Part shown: positions 37,883 through 47,440 of the stretch, piece by piece
Numbering within the stretch: the stretch's first letter is position 1
Layout: each line of letters opens with the position of its first letter
From: Actinotalea lenta
Lineage (GTDB): Bacteria > Actinomycetota > Actinomycetes > Actinomycetales > Cellulomonadaceae
Assembly: GCF_030586465.1 (NCBI RefSeq)
Contig: NZ_JAUQYP010000001.1
Span: 909,400 to 973,399, forward strand
DNA: 64,000 nt
Direction: 5' to 3'
The notes under the pieces: generated by a model
Database searches by the model: none
Seen by the model: only the letters and a program-made list of their open reading frames with translations
What the model was told of the DNA's origin: nothing
Translations under genes and position numbers: made by a program

Positions 37883-38407
37883 ATGCGGATCACAGCGGAA
37901 CGCGGAGACCTCACCCGGACGAGGGCCGACGTGCTGGTCAACGCCGCCAACTCCAGCCTGCTCGGAGGCGGCGGCGTGGACGGTGCCCTGCACGCGGCGG
38001 CGGGGCCGGCCCTGCTGGCCGCCTGCCAGGAGGTGCGGCGGACCACCTGGCCGGACGGCTTGCCGGTGGGTGAGGCCGTCGCGACCGAGGCCGGCGATCT
38101 CCCGGCGCGCTGGGTGGTGCACACCGTGGGGCCCAACCGGCACGCCGGGCAGACCGACCCCGACCTCCTCGCGTCCTGCTTCCGCCGTTCGCTGGACGTC
38201 GCGCACGGTCTGGGTGCGGCGTCGGTCGCGTTCCCGGCCGTGAGCGGTGGTGTGTACGGGTGGGCGATGGCGGAGGTCGCGCGGATCGCGGTCGACGCGG
38301 TGCGGCGGTGGTCCCGGGGCCACGCCGGAAGCAGCGTCGCCGAGGTGCGCTTCGTGCTGTTCTCCGACGACGCGGCGAACGCGTTCGTGGCGGCACTGGA
38401 GGGCTGA
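37883..38407 (+). CDS. Macrodomain protein (O-acetyl-ADP-ribose deacetylase type)
   Basis: This 174-residue protein of the MacroD/YmdB subfamily has the ADP-ribose binding motifs VLVNAANSSLLGGGGVDGAL, WVVHTVGP, and FPAVSGGVYGW. It removes ADP-ribose from proteins or hydrolyses O-acetyl-ADP-ribose. ATG 37883 is preferred to GTG 37868: homologues start MRIT and a CAGGCT box stands six nt before it. Confidence 0.92.
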   Translation: MRITAERGDLTRTRADVLVNAANSSLLGGGGVDGALHAAAGPALLAACQEVRRTTWPDGLPVGEAVATEAGDLPARWVVHTVGPNRHAGQTDPDLLASCFRRSLDVAHGLGAASVAFPAVSGGVYGWAMAEVARIAVDAVRRWSRGHAGSSVAEVRFVLFSDDAANAFVAALEG

Positions 38408-38451
38408 GGGCTCCGGGCTCGCCCCGGTTGGCCGACCGCCGTGCGGGCGCG

Positions 38452-39327
38452 TCAGCGGGTGCCGGGCCCCATCAGGTCCAAGAGCTCCTCGAGCACGCGC
38501 ACCACGCCGGCCTCGGTGTTGGCCGGCGCGCGGAACCGTGCGGCGGCGGCGGCCCGGGGGTGCGCGTTGCCCATCGCGAACGAGACCCCCGCTGCGGCGA
38601 GCATGCCCAGGTCGTTGAGATGGTCGCCGAAGGCGGCGGTCTGCTCGCGTGTGACGCCCAGCTCGAGCTGGAGCCTGCGCAGGGCGGCACCCTTGTCGGT
38701 GCCGGCGCCGGTGACGTCCGCCCAGTGGTCGTGCCCCTGGACCACCGCGTACCCCGGGGCCGTCCGGTGCAAGCCCTCGAGCAGCGCGGCGTCCACCCCG
38801 TCGGCGCTGTAGACCGAGACCTTGAGCGCGTCCGCGGCGCCCTCGAGCACGTCGGGCACCCGCACGACGGAGTGGAAGAAGCCCGCGGCGCGGGCGGCCA
38901 CGGCGTCCGAAGGCGTCTCCAGCAGCACGGTGCCCGGCCCGGACACCGCGATCGCCAACCGGTCGGCGAACCCGGGCAGGTCCCGCATCCCGCGCACCGT
39001 CCGGGCGACCGCCTCGGTCCCCAGGACCTCGGCGTGCAGCACCTGGCCGCGGTGCTCGAGGAAGGCGCCGTTGTCGCAGATCAGCGACATGCGGGCGAGC
39101 CGCCCCCCGAACACCTCGACGAGCGTGTGACGTTGCCGTCCGCTCGCTGCGCACAGCTGCACGCCCCGCTCCTCCAGCCGGTCGGCGAGCGACCAGAAGC
39201 GTGGGTCCACGGACACGCCGTGGCCGAGCAGCGTGCCGTCCAGGTCCACTGCGACCAGGCGCAGGGCTGCGGCCTCGGCGGTCGTGGGCAGCGAGGTCGG
39301 GGCCCCGGCCGTGGGTGGGCGCGTCAT
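38452..39327 (-). CDS. Cof-type HAD hydrolase
   Basis: This 291-residue phosphatase of the HAD IIB (Cof) subfamily has motif I VAVDLDGTLL, motif II CAASGR, Lys in GTDKGAALRRL, and motif IV AFGDHLNDLGML; the C2 cap lies between. It acts on sugar phosphates or nucleotide-like substrates. The start at 39327 has CACAAT six nt upstream, a degenerate leaderless box. Divergent from the thioesterase gene. Confidence 0.9.
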   Translation of the reverse strand: MTRPPTAGAPTSLPTTAEAAALRLVAVDLDGTLLGHGVSVDPRFWSLADRLEERGVQLCAASGRQRHTLVEVFGGRLARMSLICDNGAFLEHRGQVLHAEVLGTEAVARTVRGMRDLPGFADRLAIAVSGPGTVLLETPSDAVAARAAGFFHSVVRVPDVLEGAADALKVSVYSADGVDAALLEGLHRTAPGYAVVQGHDHWADVTGAGTDKGAALRRLQLELGVTREQTAAFGDHLNDLGMLAAAGVSFAMGNAHPRAAAAARFRAPANTEAGVVRVLEELLDLMGPGTR

Positions 39328-39350
39328 CCCACCATTGTGCCCGTGCGCGG

Positions 39351-39356
39351 TAGCGT
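39351..39356 (+). promoter_or_regulatory. TAGCGT -10 box, leaderless thioesterase
   Basis: TAGCGT lies seven nt before GTG 39364, which supports GTG 39364 over ATG 39367 as the start. Confidence 0.5.
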
Positions 39357-39363
39357 CGGGCGC

Positions 39364-39819
39364 GTGATGGACGAGGTCGCGCGGGGGTCGGCGGGGCGCG
39401 GGGTGCTGCGCACCCAGGTGCGGTGGTCGGACGTCGACCTGTTCGGGCACGTCAACAACGCTGCCTATCTGCGCTACCTCGACGACGCGCGGTTCGCGCT
39501 GTTCGACATGGGCGTCGATGAGGACGGGCAGCTGACGTCCTCCAGGCTCGTGGTGGTCAAGCACGAGATCGACTACCTCGGTCGGCTGACCTACCGGCCG
39601 CAGCCCATCGACGTCGAGGTGTGGGCGCCGCGGGTCGGCCGGACCTCCGTCGACATGGCCTACGAGGTGCTCGACGCCGCGCGCACGGTCTACCTGCGCG
39701 CTCGCAGCCGGATGGTCCAGCTCGACGCGGCAAGCGGCACACCCCGGCCCTTCACGCCCGACGAGCGAGCGGCGTTCGAGGCCTACCCGGGTGACGACCC
39801 GGTGCTGCACGCCTGGTAG
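39364..39819 (+). CDS. Hotdog-fold acyl-CoA thioesterase
   Basis: This 151-residue protein is of the 4-hydroxybenzoyl-CoA thioesterase/YbgC type. The catalytic motif is [20 protein letters not shown] (Asp and the conserved His-Val-Asn). It probably releases free acids from acyl-CoA; the chain is not predictable. It lies 160 bp ahead of clpC. Confidence 0.9.
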   Translation: MMDEVARGSAGRGVLRTQVRWSDVDLFGHVNNAAYLRYLDDARFALFDMGVDEDGQLTSSRLVVVKHEIDYLGRLTYRPQPIDVEVWAPRVGRTSVDMAYEVLDAARTVYLRARSRMVQLDAASGTPRPFTPDERAAFEAYPGDDPVLHAW

Positions 39820-39854
39820 GTGGGCGTGCACGGGGGATCGCCGGCGGCGGCTGA

Positions 39855-39880
39855 GCGAACGGATCACGCCGGGGGCGAAC
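39855..39880. promoter_or_regulatory. Two GCGAAC half-sites 20 bp apart upstream of clpC (ClgR-like)
   Basis: GCGAAC at 39855-39860 and 39875-39880, two helical turns apart, lie 100-125 bp before clpC. On the other strand they read GTTCGCT/C, the start of the ClgR operator known for actinobacterial clp genes. The second half-sites (GCG) are imperfect. Confidence 0.4.
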
Positions 39881-39979
39881 ACGGGACGTCTCGGGCAGGT
39901 GCCGCGGTTAGCCTTGCAGAACGCCGTCCCAGGCACGCGGGAGACCTTCCTGCGGCCCACCCCCCGGCAAGGAGTGCTG

Positions 39980-42532
39980 ATGTTCGAGAGATTCACCGAC
40001 CGGGCCCGCCGCGTGGTCGTCCTCGCCCAGGAAGAGGCGCGGATGCTCAACCACAACTACATCGGGACCGAGCACATCCTCTTGGGCCTGATCCACGAGG
40101 GTGAGGGCGTCGCGGCCAAGGCGCTCGAGTCGCTGGGGATCTCGCTGGACGCCGTGCGCTCGCAGGTCCAGGAGATCATCGGTGAGGGGCAGCAGGCCCC
40201 GTCCGGTCACATCCCGTTCACCCCGCGCGCCAAGAAGGTGCTCGAGCTGTCGCTGCGTGAGGCGCTGCAGCTGGGCCACAACTACATCGGGACCGAGCAC
40301 ATCCTGCTCGGTCTGATCCGCGAGGGTGAGGGCGTCGCCGCCCAGGTGCTGGGCAAGCTCGGCGCCGACCTCAACCGGGTCCGCCAGCAGGTCATCCAGC
40401 TGCTGTCCGGCTACCAGGGCAAGGAAGCGGTCGCTGCGGGTGGCCCGCAGGAGGGCACCCCCTCCGGCTCCGCGGTGCTCGACCAGTTCGGCCGCAACCT
40501 CACCCAGGCCGCGCGCGAGGGCAAGCTCGACCCGGTCATCGGGCGCGAGAAGGAGATCGAGCGGGTCATGCAGGTGCTCTCCCGCCGCACCAAGAACAAC
40601 CCGGTGCTGATCGGCGAGCCCGGCGTCGGCAAGACCGCCGTCGTCGAGGGTCTCGCGCAGGACATCGTGCGCGGCGACGTGCCCGAGACCCTCAAGGACA
40701 AGCAGCTGTACACGCTCGACCTCGGCGCCCTGGTCGCCGGGTCCCGCTACCGCGGTGACTTCGAGGAGCGGCTGAAGAAGGTCCTCAAGGAGATCCGGAC
40801 GCGCGGCGACATCATCCTGTTCATCGACGAGATCCACACCCTCGTGGGTGCGGGCGCCGCCGAGGGCGCGATCGACGCCGCGAGCATCCTCAAGCCGATG
40901 CTGGCCCGGGGCGAGCTGCAGACCATCGGTGCGACCACCCTCGAGGAGTACCGCAAGCACGTCGAGAAGGACGCCGCGCTGGAGCGCCGCTTCCAGCCGA
41001 TCCAGGTCGCCGAGCCGACGCTGCCGCACACCATCGAGATCCTCAAGGGGCTGCGCGACCGCTACGAGGCGCACCACCGGGTGTCCATCACCGACGGTGC
41101 GCTGGTGGCCGCCGCTCAGCTGGCGGACCGCTACGTCAACGACCGGTTCCTGCCGGACAAGGCGATCGACCTCATCGACGAGGCGGGCGCGCGCCTGCGC
41201 ATCCGTCGGATGACGGCCCCGCCGGAGCTGCGTGAGCTCGACGAGCAGATCGCCGAGGCGCGCCGCGACAAGGAGTCGGCGATCGACGAGCAGGACTTCG
41301 AGAAGGCCGCGCGGCTGCGCGACACCGAGAAGCAGCTCACGGCGCGCCGCTCCGAGCGCGAGAAGGCCTGGAAGTCCGGTGACCTGGACTCGGTGGCCGA
41401 GGTCGACGAGGAGCTGATCGCCGAGGTGCTCGCGCTGGCCACCGGGATCCCCGTGGTCAAGCTCACCGAGGAGGAGTCCAGCAGGCTGCTGCGCATGGAG
41501 GACGAGCTGCACAAGCGGGTCGTCGGCCAGAACGACGCGATCAAGGCGCTGTCCCAGGCCATCCGGCGCACGCGGGCCGGCCTGAAGGACCCCAAGCGTC
41601 CGGGCGGGTCGTTCATCTTCGCCGGGCCGACCGGCGTGGGGAAGACCGAGCTGGCCAAGGCGCTCGCGGAGTTCCTGTTCGGCGACGAGGACGCGCTCAT
41701 CCAGCTCGACATGAGCGAGTTCTCCGAGAAGCACACCGTCTCGCGGCTGTTCGGCTCGCCCCCCGGCTACGTGGGCTACGACGAGGGCGGCCAGCTCACC
41801 GAGAAGGTGCGCCGCCGGCCGTTCTCCGTGGTGCTGTTCGACGAGGTCGAGAAGGCCCACGCGGACATCTTCAACTCGCTGCTGCAGATCCTCGAGGACG
41901 GGCGCCTGACCGACTCCCAGGGCCGGGTGGTGGACTTCAAGAACACCATCATCATCATGACCACCAACCTCGGCACGCGGGACATCGCCAAGGGTGTGCA
42001 GACCGGCTTCCAGGCCGGCGGCGACCTGTCGACGTCCTACGAGCGGATGAAGGCGAAGGTCAACGACGAGCTCAAGCAGCACTTCCGGCCCGAGTTCCTC
42101 AACCGCGTCGACGACGTGGTGGTGTTCCCGCAGCTGTCGCAGGACGAGATCATCCGGATCGTCGACCTGATGATCGCCAAGCTGGAGACCCGCCTGAAGG
42201 ACAAGGACATGGGCATCGAGCTCACGCCCGCGGCCAAGCAGCTGCTCGCCGAGAAGGGTTACGACCCGGTCCTGGGAGCCCGGCCGTTGCGCCGCGCGAT
42301 CCAGCGCGAGGTCGAGGACACCCTGAGCGAGAAGATCCTGTTCGGCGAGCTGCGCCCGGGCCAGACCGTCGTGGTCGACGCCCAGGGTGAGGGGCTCCTC
42401 GGGGAGTTCATCTTCCACGGCCGCGGCGGTGACGCCGAGACCGACTCCGGCGAGCCGGTCGGGGTCTCGGTGGCGTCCATGCCGCCGCTGACCACCACGG
42501 ACGAGGCGTCGTCCGGGGACGACCAGGACTGA
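39980..42532 (+). CDS. clpC: ATP-dependent Clp protease ATPase subunit ClpC
   Basis: This 850-residue AAA+ unfoldase feeds substrates to ClpP. Domains: two Clp-N repeats (about 1-145, each with [14 protein letters not shown]), AAA-1 with Walker A GEPGVGKT (212-219) and Walker B ILFIDEIH, an M/UVR segment (about 414-455), and AAA-2 with Walker A GPTGVGKT (549-556) and [16 protein letters not shown] precedes the ATG. It ends at a perfect terminator. Normally essential in actinobacteria. Confidence 0.98.
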   Translation: MFERFTDRARRVVVLAQEEARMLNHNYIGTEHILLGLIHEGEGVAAKALESLGISLDAVRSQVQEIIGEGQQAPSGHIPFTPRAKKVLELSLREALQLGHNYIGTEHILLGLIREGEGVAAQVLGKLGADLNRVRQQVIQLLSGYQGKEAVAAGGPQEGTPSGSAVLDQFGRNLTQAAREGKLDPVIGREKEIERVMQVLSRRTKNNPVLIGEPGVGKTAVVEGLAQDIVRGDVPETLKDKQLYTLDLGALVAGSRYRGDFEERLKKVLKEIRTRGDIILFIDEIHTLVGAGAAEGAIDAASILKPMLARGELQTIGATTLEEYRKHVEKDAALERRFQPIQVAEPTLPHTIEILKGLRDRYEAHHRVSITDGALVAAAQLADRYVNDRFLPDKAIDLIDEAGARLRIRRMTAPPELRELDEQIAEARRDKESAIDEQDFEKAARLRDTEKQLTARRSEREKAWKSGDLDSVAEVDEELIAEVLALATGIPVVKLTEEESSRLLRMEDELHKRVVGQNDAIKALSQAIRRTRAGLKDPKRPGGSFIFAGPTGVGKTELAKALAEFLFGDEDALIQLDMSEFSEKHTVSRLFGSPPGYVGYDEGGQLTEKVRRRPFSVVLFDEVEKAHADIFNSLLQILEDGRLTDSQGRVVDFKNTIIIMTTNLGTRDIAKGVQTGFQAGGDLSTSYERMKAKVNDELKQHFRPEFLNRVDDVVVFPQLSQDEIIRIVDLMIAKLETRLKDKDMGIELTPAAKQLLAEKGYDPVLGARPLRRAIQREVEDTLSEKILFGELRPGQTVVVDAQGEGLLGEFIFHGRGGDAETDSGEPVGVSVASMPPLTTTDEASSGDDQD

Positions 42533-42542
42533 CGACGCCGGA

Positions 42543-42588
42543 ACGACCGACGCCCGGCCCCGCAACCGCGGGGCCGGGCGTCGGTCGT
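42543..42588 (+). terminator. Strong clpC terminator, 21-bp perfect stem
   Basis: A 21-bp arm from 42543 to 42563 pairs exactly with 42568-42588 around a 4-nt AACC loop, starting 11 bp after the clpC stop. No T-run. The stem is symmetrical, so it could stop transcription from either side. Confidence 0.9.
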
Positions 42589-42638
42589 CTCCCGCCGGAC
42601 GTGACGGCGGGCGCCCGCCCGACTGGCACAGTGGCGCC

Positions 42639-43700
42639 ATGAGGCCGCCCGTCACGGTGCCCTACGGCACGCAGCACCCCGCCCAGTTCGCCGAGCTGAG
42701 CCTCCCGGACGGACCGGCGCGTGGCGTCGTCGTCCTGGTGCACGGCGGGTTCTGGCGTGCCCGGTACGGCCTGGAGGGTGCGCGGCCCCTCGCGACGGAC
42801 CTCGCGCGGCGGGGATGGGTCGCGTGGAACCTCGAGTACCGGCGGGTCGGTGACGGCGGGGGCCACCCGGCGACGTTCGACGACGTCGCGGCGGGGATCG
42901 ACGCCCTGCGCCCCGCGGCCCACGAGCACGAGTTCGGGCTCGACACGGTGCTCGCGCTCGGCCACTCGGCCGGCGGTCACCTGGCCACCTGGGCGGCGTC
43001 GCGCACGCGCTGCACGAGGTGGGCGCACGACGATGCGGTCGAGCTGACCGGCGTGGTCGCGCAGGCCGCCGTGCTGGACCTGGTGGCCGCCGCCGACCTC
43101 GGCGCGGGGGCGGTCGCGCAGCTGCTCGGGCACGCGCCGGGCACGGCCGACGTCGCCCTGGACCCCATCCGGCAGGTCCCGCTGGGCGCGCCCGTGCGAT
43201 GCGTGCACGGCCGGGCCGACGACGTGGTCCCGCCGACGCAGTCCGAGGCGTACGTGTCCGCCGCGCGCGCGGCGGGAGGAGACGTAGCGCTCCTCCCGGT
43301 CGACGGCGGCCACTTCGCAGTGATCGATGTCGACGACCCGTCGTGGCCCGTCCAGCTCTGGGCGCTCGCGTCCATGACCCACCCGCCGGACACCGTGCGC
43401 AGGTTCCTGGACCGGGGACGTCTCGAACGCATGCCGCGACGGCAGGCGGACCGCGCCCTGGTGCGGCGCTGGCTGGCCACCCGGGTCAGCGCGGTGCAGG
43501 ACCCGGTGTCCGAGCGCGCGCTCACCGACCGGCTGGCAGCCGTCGTGCGGGACCCGGTGGGCGTCCGCCGGGACCTGGTCGATGCGGGTCTGCTGTCGCG
43601 GACGCGCGACGGGGCGGAGTACTGGCGTACGCACGTCACGGAGTTCGACGGGCTGGAGATCACCGAGGTGATCGACGCCGCGCTCCACGACGCACCCTGA
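42639..43700 (+). CDS. Alpha/beta hydrolase fused to a DUF2087 domain
   Basis: This protein has 353 residues. The N-terminal hydrolase (about 1-245) has oxyanion HGGFW, nucleophile Ser110 in LGHSAGGH, acid Asp in HGRADDVVPP, and His in DGGHFAV, so it is probably active. Residues about 250-335 (TVRRFLDRGRLERMPRRQ to DGAEYWR) match DUF2087, a small helical module usually found alone or after a DNA-binding domain. The reading frame is continuous across the join. The combination is unusual; the purpose is unknown. Confidence 0.82.
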   Translation: MRPPVTVPYGTQHPAQFAELSLPDGPARGVVVLVHGGFWRARYGLEGARPLATDLARRGWVAWNLEYRRVGDGGGHPATFDDVAAGIDALRPAAHEHEFGLDTVLALGHSAGGHLATWAASRTRCTRWAHDDAVELTGVVAQAAVLDLVAAADLGAGAVAQLLGHAPGTADVALDPIRQVPLGAPVRCVHGRADDVVPPTQSEAYVSAARAAGGDVALLPVDGGHFAVIDVDDPSWPVQLWALASMTHPPDTVRRFLDRGRLERMPRRQADRALVRRWLATRVSAVQDPVSERALTDRLAAVVRDPVGVRRDLVDAGLLSRTRDGAEYWRTHVTEFDGLEITEVIDAALHDAP

Positions 43701-43719
43701 GGGCGGACGCGCGGCGACC

Positions 43720-43733
43720 GCGCCGAAGGTCCC
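43720..43733 (+). promoter_or_regulatory. Candidate DosR/DevR-like operator upstream of SDR gene
   Basis: GCGCCGAAGGTCCC (reverse GGGACCTTCGGCGC) lies 36 bp before the SDR start. It shares CGAAGGTCCC with the boxes at 7881, 45390 and 58451. A second GC-rich half (TCGGCCC) follows at 43738-43744. Confidence 0.5.
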
Positions 43734-43769
43734 TTCATCGGCCCTGATCGTTCCTCCATCCTGGGGCGC

Positions 43770-44798
43770 ATGCGCATCGCCGTGCTCGGGGCCACCGGAT
43801 TCCTCAGCAGTGCCGTCGTGGATGCCGCGTTGGCGGCAGGTCACGACGTGATCGCCGTGTCGCGCGGCAACCAGGGAGAGCCTCCGCCCGGCACCACGTG
43901 GGTGCGTGCGGACCGCGACGACGTCGCGTCGCTGTCGGGAGCGATGGCGCCGTTCCTGGACACCATCGACTCGGTGATCGACTGCAGCGGGTTCACCGTC
44001 GAGGGAGCGATCGCCGCGGCCGCCGTGTTCAAGAAGGTCCCGCACTACGTGTACGTGTCGAGCATCTCCGCGTACCGCAACTGGCCCCCCGGACCGATCC
44101 AGGGTGAGGACGACGAGCTCGCACACCCGGACGACGACCTGACGCACGCGGGCCCCATGAAGGCGCAGAGCGAGCGCATCCTGCGCGCCGCCGTGGGCAA
44201 GCGACTGCTCGCGGTCCGCGCCGGGATCATCATCGGGCCCGGTGACGACACCCACCGGCTGACCACGTGGCTGCACCGGATCGCGACCGAGCGGTGGGTC
44301 GGCGTGCCGGCGGCGCGGAGCCAGCCGATCGCCGTGATCGACGTGCGCGACCTCGCCTCCTGGATGGTCACCGCCGCCGAGGAGCTCGTCATCGGTCCGC
44401 TCAACGCGACCGGACCGGAGGGCATGTGCACGTTCGGCGAGATGCTCGAGGCGTGCGCCGACGCGGTGCGGTCCACCGGTCGTGAGCCGGCCACGTTCGT
44501 CAACCTGCACGACGCAGAGATGCGCGCAGCCGGCGTCAAGCCCTGGTCGGACCTGCCCTTCGTGCTGCCGGGCGACGTCGCGCACACCGTGTGGCAGGTG
44601 GACACCACGCGGGCTCGTGAGCTCGCGGTACCCGTGCGGCCCATCGCCGACTCGGTCGCGGACACCTGGGCGTGGCAGATCAAGGCGAACCTCCGGCACC
44701 CCCCGGTGCCGCGGGTCGTGCAGGACCTGACCACCCGCAAGGTCGCGGAGAAGCTCGCCAAGGAGGCGGCTGCAGCCGAGGAGACCGCGAACGTCTGA
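43770..44798 (+). CDS. NAD-dependent epimerase/dehydratase-type SDR
   Basis: This 342-residue extended SDR has the nucleotide-binding motif VLGATGFLSSAVV. The catalytic area YVYVSSISAYRNW carries Ser/Tyr; the usual YxxxK is replaced by a divergent segment (GPMKAQSERIL), so catalysis may be atypical. It probably acts on a nucleotide-linked or small carbonyl compound. The upstream DosR-like box suggests redox-linked expression. The end is convergent with trmL. Confidence 0.8.
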   Translation: MRIAVLGATGFLSSAVVDAALAAGHDVIAVSRGNQGEPPPGTTWVRADRDDVASLSGAMAPFLDTIDSVIDCSGFTVEGAIAAAAVFKKVPHYVYVSSISAYRNWPPGPIQGEDDELAHPDDDLTHAGPMKAQSERILRAAVGKRLLAVRAGIIIGPGDDTHRLTTWLHRIATERWVGVPAARSQPIAVIDVRDLASWMVTAAEELVIGPLNATGPEGMCTFGEMLEACADAVRSTGREPATFVNLHDAEMRAAGVKPWSDLPFVLPGDVAHTVWQVDTTRARELAVPVRPIADSVADTWAWQIKANLRHPPVPRVVQDLTTRKVAEKLAKEAAAAEETANV

Positions 44799-44846
44799 CG
44801 CGTCCCGCGTCGCCTCGGCGTGACGACCGCTCGGCGACCCGGCGTC

Positions 44847-45311
44847 TCAGGAGGCGCCGGGGAAGCCGAGGCGACGCCACGCCTCGTACGTGGCGACGGC
44901 CGCGGCGTTGGCGAGGTTCATCGAACGTCGACCCGGGACCATCGGGATGCGCACCTGTCCCGTGACCCGTGGGTGGGCGAGCACGTCCTCGGGCAGCCCG
45001 CTGGGTTCGGGGCCGAACAGGAGCGCGTCGTCGTCACGCCAGTCCACCTCGGTGTTCCAGCGCGGTGCGCGGGTGGTGAACGCCCAGACCCGCGCGCGTG
45101 GCAGGGCTGACAGCAGGGCGTCCACGTCCGGGTGCACGACGACGTGCGCGAGGTCGTGGTAGTCCAGTCCGGCCCGCCGCAGCCGCGGCTCGTCGAGCGT
45201 GAACCCGAGCGGCTCGACCAGGTGCAGGGTTGCGCCGGTGCCGGCCACCATCCGGATCGCGTTGCCGGTGTTGCCCGCGATCCGCGGCTCGAACAGGACG
45301 ACGTGCAGCAC
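44847..45311 (-). CDS. trmL: tRNA (cytidine(34)-2'-O)-methyltransferase
   Basis: This 154-residue SPOUT methyltransferase has the knot motifs EPRIAGNTGNAIRM, LLFGPEPSGLP and IPMVPGRRSMNLANAAAVATYE. It methylates the wobble base of tRNA-Leu isoacceptors. Size and motifs match TrmL/YibK. Convergent with the SDR gene. Confidence 0.95.
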   Translation of the reverse strand: MLHVVLFEPRIAGNTGNAIRMVAGTGATLHLVEPLGFTLDEPRLRRAGLDYHDLAHVVVHPDVDALLSALPRARVWAFTTRAPRWNTEVDWRDDDALLFGPEPSGLPEDVLAHPRVTGQVRIPMVPGRRSMNLANAAAVATYEAWRRLGFPGAS

Positions 45312-45385
45312 GCCACGAGTCTGCCAGCCCCCCGCGCCCGAGGCCGGAGCGGCATGCCCCAGGGGGTATCTCCGCAGGTCAGCGC

Positions 45386-45399
45386 GCGACGAAGGTCCC
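45386..45399 (+). promoter_or_regulatory. Candidate DosR/DevR-like operator upstream of hydBGDA
   Basis: GCGACGAAGGTCCC is identical, as a 14-mer, to the site upstream of the flavin-reductase operon (7877-7890). It lies 59 bp before the hydB start in the only gap ahead of the hydrogenase operon. Confidence 0.55.
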
Positions 45400-45458
45400 T
45401 GGAAACGTGCCGGTCAGCAGGAGAAACGTGAGGAGCACTATCGGCGAGGAGGCGTCCA

Positions 45459-46592
45459 ATGACGGACGGACCACGGATCATCGGCCGGGACCAGCTGGCC
45501 CGGCTCGTCGAGGTGCTGACCGCCCGGGGCTATGCGGTGGTGGCGCCTACGGTGCGCGCGGGGGCGGTGGTGCTCGACGAGGTGGTCGGTGCGGACGATC
45601 TGCCGTGGGGCGTCGGTGACGTCCAGGATGCGGGAACCTACCGGCTGCGCGAGCGGGACGACGAGGCCGTGTTCGGCCAGGCCGCGGCGGTCCGCGCGGT
45701 CAAGCCGGTCCTGTTCCCCGCCGACGAGCTCATCTGGCGCGGTCATCGCAGCGGCACCGACTTCGCCGTGACCGACCGCGAGGGCTCGCCTCAGCGGCCG
45801 GTGGCCTTCCTGGGGGTGCGCGACTGCGACCTGCGGGCCCTGGCGCGCCACGACGAGGTCCTGGCGGGGCGTGCCTTCGCCGACACCCGCTACCAGCGCC
45901 GCCGCGCGGGGACGTTCCTGGCGGCGGTGACGTGCGCCGAGCCGGGTGGCACGTGCTTCTGCACCTCGATGGGCGGCGGTCCGCACCCGGAGAACGGCTA
46001 CGACCTGGCGCTGACGGAGCTGCTCGACCCGCACCGCTTCGTGGTCGAGGTAGGTTCGGACACCGGCGCGGACGTGCTCGCGGAGCTGGACTCGGAGCCG
46101 GCCGGAGCCCAGGACCTGGCAGCGGTGCACGACGTCGTCGCGCACGCCACCGAGTCGATGGGTCGGTCCATGGACACCGAGGGCCTGCGCGACCTGCTCT
46201 ACGCCTCGGCGGAGAGCCCGGTCTGGGACGAGGTCGGCAATCGCTGCCTGACCTGCATGAACTGCACCATGGTGTGCCCGACCTGCTTCTGCACCACCGT
46301 CGAGGACGTCTCCGCACTCGGGAGCGCCGATGCCGAGCGCCGCCGGGTCTGGGACTCGTGCTTCTCCGAGGAGTTCGCCCACATCCACGGTGGCAGCCTG
46401 CGCACCGAGGTCAGGTCCCGGTACCGCCAGTGGATCACGCACAAGCTCGCCGCCTGGCAGGACCAGTTCGGATCGCTCGGCTGTGTGGGCTGCGGTCGGT
46501 GCATCACCTGGTGCCCGGTGGGCATCGACATCACGGCGGAGGCCGCCAAGCTCCGCGCCGCCGCGCCGCTCACCGTGGGAGGTGCCCGATGA
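45459..46592 (+). CDS. hydB: [NiFe] hydrogenase group 3b, beta subunit (4Fe-4S)
   Basis: This 377-residue electron-transfer subunit is of the HydB/sulfhydrogenase type. The C-terminal half has two clusters of cysteines: C263LTCMNCTMVCPTCFC and C342VGCGRCITWCPVG, each a 4Fe-4S ligand set, with further Cys (GGTCFCTSMGG) midway. It relays electrons between the HydG flavin and the NiFe site. GGAGG precedes ATG. Each gene overlaps the next by ATGA-type junctions (hydB-hydG-hydD-hydA), the same order as Pyrococcus hydBGDA. Confidence 0.93.
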   Translation: MTDGPRIIGRDQLARLVEVLTARGYAVVAPTVRAGAVVLDEVVGADDLPWGVGDVQDAGTYRLRERDDEAVFGQAAAVRAVKPVLFPADELIWRGHRSGTDFAVTDREGSPQRPVAFLGVRDCDLRALARHDEVLAGRAFADTRYQRRRAGTFLAAVTCAEPGGTCFCTSMGGGPHPENGYDLALTELLDPHRFVVEVGSDTGADVLAELDSEPAGAQDLAAVHDVVAHATESMGRSMDTEGLRDLLYASAESPVWDEVGNRCLTCMNCTMVCPTCFCTTVEDVSALGSADAERRRVWDSCFSEEFAHIHGGSLRTEVRSRYRQWITHKLAAWQDQFGSLGCVGCGRCITWCPVGIDITAEAAKLRAAAPLTVGGAR

Positions 46593-47440
46593 CCGCAACG
46601 CTGGACCGCCCCGTCGCCCCCGACGCGATGGCGCCCGCGCGCTACCGGATCGGACGCACCCGCCAGGACACGCGGGACACCTTCACCATCGAGCTCGAGC
46701 CGGTGGACGGCCCCATGCTGCGCTACCGCGCCGGTCAGTTCACCATGCTGGACGCGTTCGGTGTCGGCGAGGTCCCGATCTCGATCTCCGGCGACCCGAC
46801 CCGCCCCGGCCCGCTCGAGCACACCATCCGTGACGTCGGAGCTGTCACCCACGCCTTGATCGCCGCACCGCGCGGTGCCGTGCTCGGCGTCCGCGGCCCG
46901 TTCGGGACGTCCTGGGACGTCGCGGACGGCATGGGCGGCGACGTCGTCCTGGTGGCCGGCGGCATCGGGCTCGCGCCGCTGCGACCGGCCCTGCTCGAGA
47001 TCGTCCGGCACCGGGACCGGTACAACCGCGTGGTCCTGCTGTACGGCGCTCGCACCCCCGAGGACATCCTGTTCGGCGACGAGCTGCGCAGCTGGGCCCA
47101 CGACCACGGCATCGTCGTCGAGGTCACCGTGGACAACGGGCAGCACGCCTGGCGCGGCAAGGTCGGCCTGGTCACGAACCTGGTCCCGCGGGCCGGGTTC
47201 GACCCGCACTCCACCCTCGCACTGGTCTGCGGCCCGGAGGTGATGATGCGCTCGGCCGCGCAGGCGCTCGTGGCGCGCGGTGTGCCCGGCGACCGCGTCC
47301 GGCTGTCGCTCGAACGCAGCATGAAGTGCGGCGTGGGGCTGTGCGGCCACTGCCAGCTGCGTGACCTGTTCGTGTGCGTCGACGGCCCGGTGCTCGGGTA
47401 CGACCGGTTGGCGCCGCTGCTGAGCGTGAGGGAGCTGTGA
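46589..47440 (+). CDS. hydG: [NiFe] hydrogenase group 3b, gamma subunit (FAD/NAD(P)H)
   Basis: This 283-residue FNR-fold diaphorase has YRAGQFTML (FAD side), [17 protein letters not shown] (NAD(P) site), and a C-terminal 2Fe-2S-type motif ([22 protein letters not shown]). It couples hydrogen turnover to NAD(P)H. The ATG overlaps the hydB stop. Cofactor preference cannot be read with certainty, but the family is usually NADP(H)-dependent. Confidence 0.94.
   Translation: MTATLDRPVAPDAMAPARYRIGRTRQDTRDTFTIELEPVDGPMLRYRAGQFTMLDAFGVGEVPISISGDPTRPGPLEHTIRDVGAVTHALIAAPRGAVLGVRGPFGTSWDVADGMGGDVVLVAGGIGLAPLRPALLEIVRHRDRYNRVVLLYGARTPEDILFGDELRSWAHDHGIVVEVTVDNGQHAWRGKVGLVTNLVPRAGFDPHSTLALVCGPEVMMRSAAQALVARGVPGDRVRLSLERSMKCGVGLCGHCQLRDLFVCVDGPVLGYDRLAPLLSVREL

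Noticed and set aside
39908-42655. A 915-codon open frame antisense to clpC
   Set aside because: It is a shadow of clpC: in GC-rich genes, the antisense frame whose third positions face the sense wobble lacks stops. The translation has no domain and is rich in Leu/Val/Gly/Asp.
44033-44041. AGAAGGTCCC near-match to the shared box (also near 24306)
   Set aside because: Both are inside coding frames (SDR and PBP) and miss the leading C, so they are not counted as sites.
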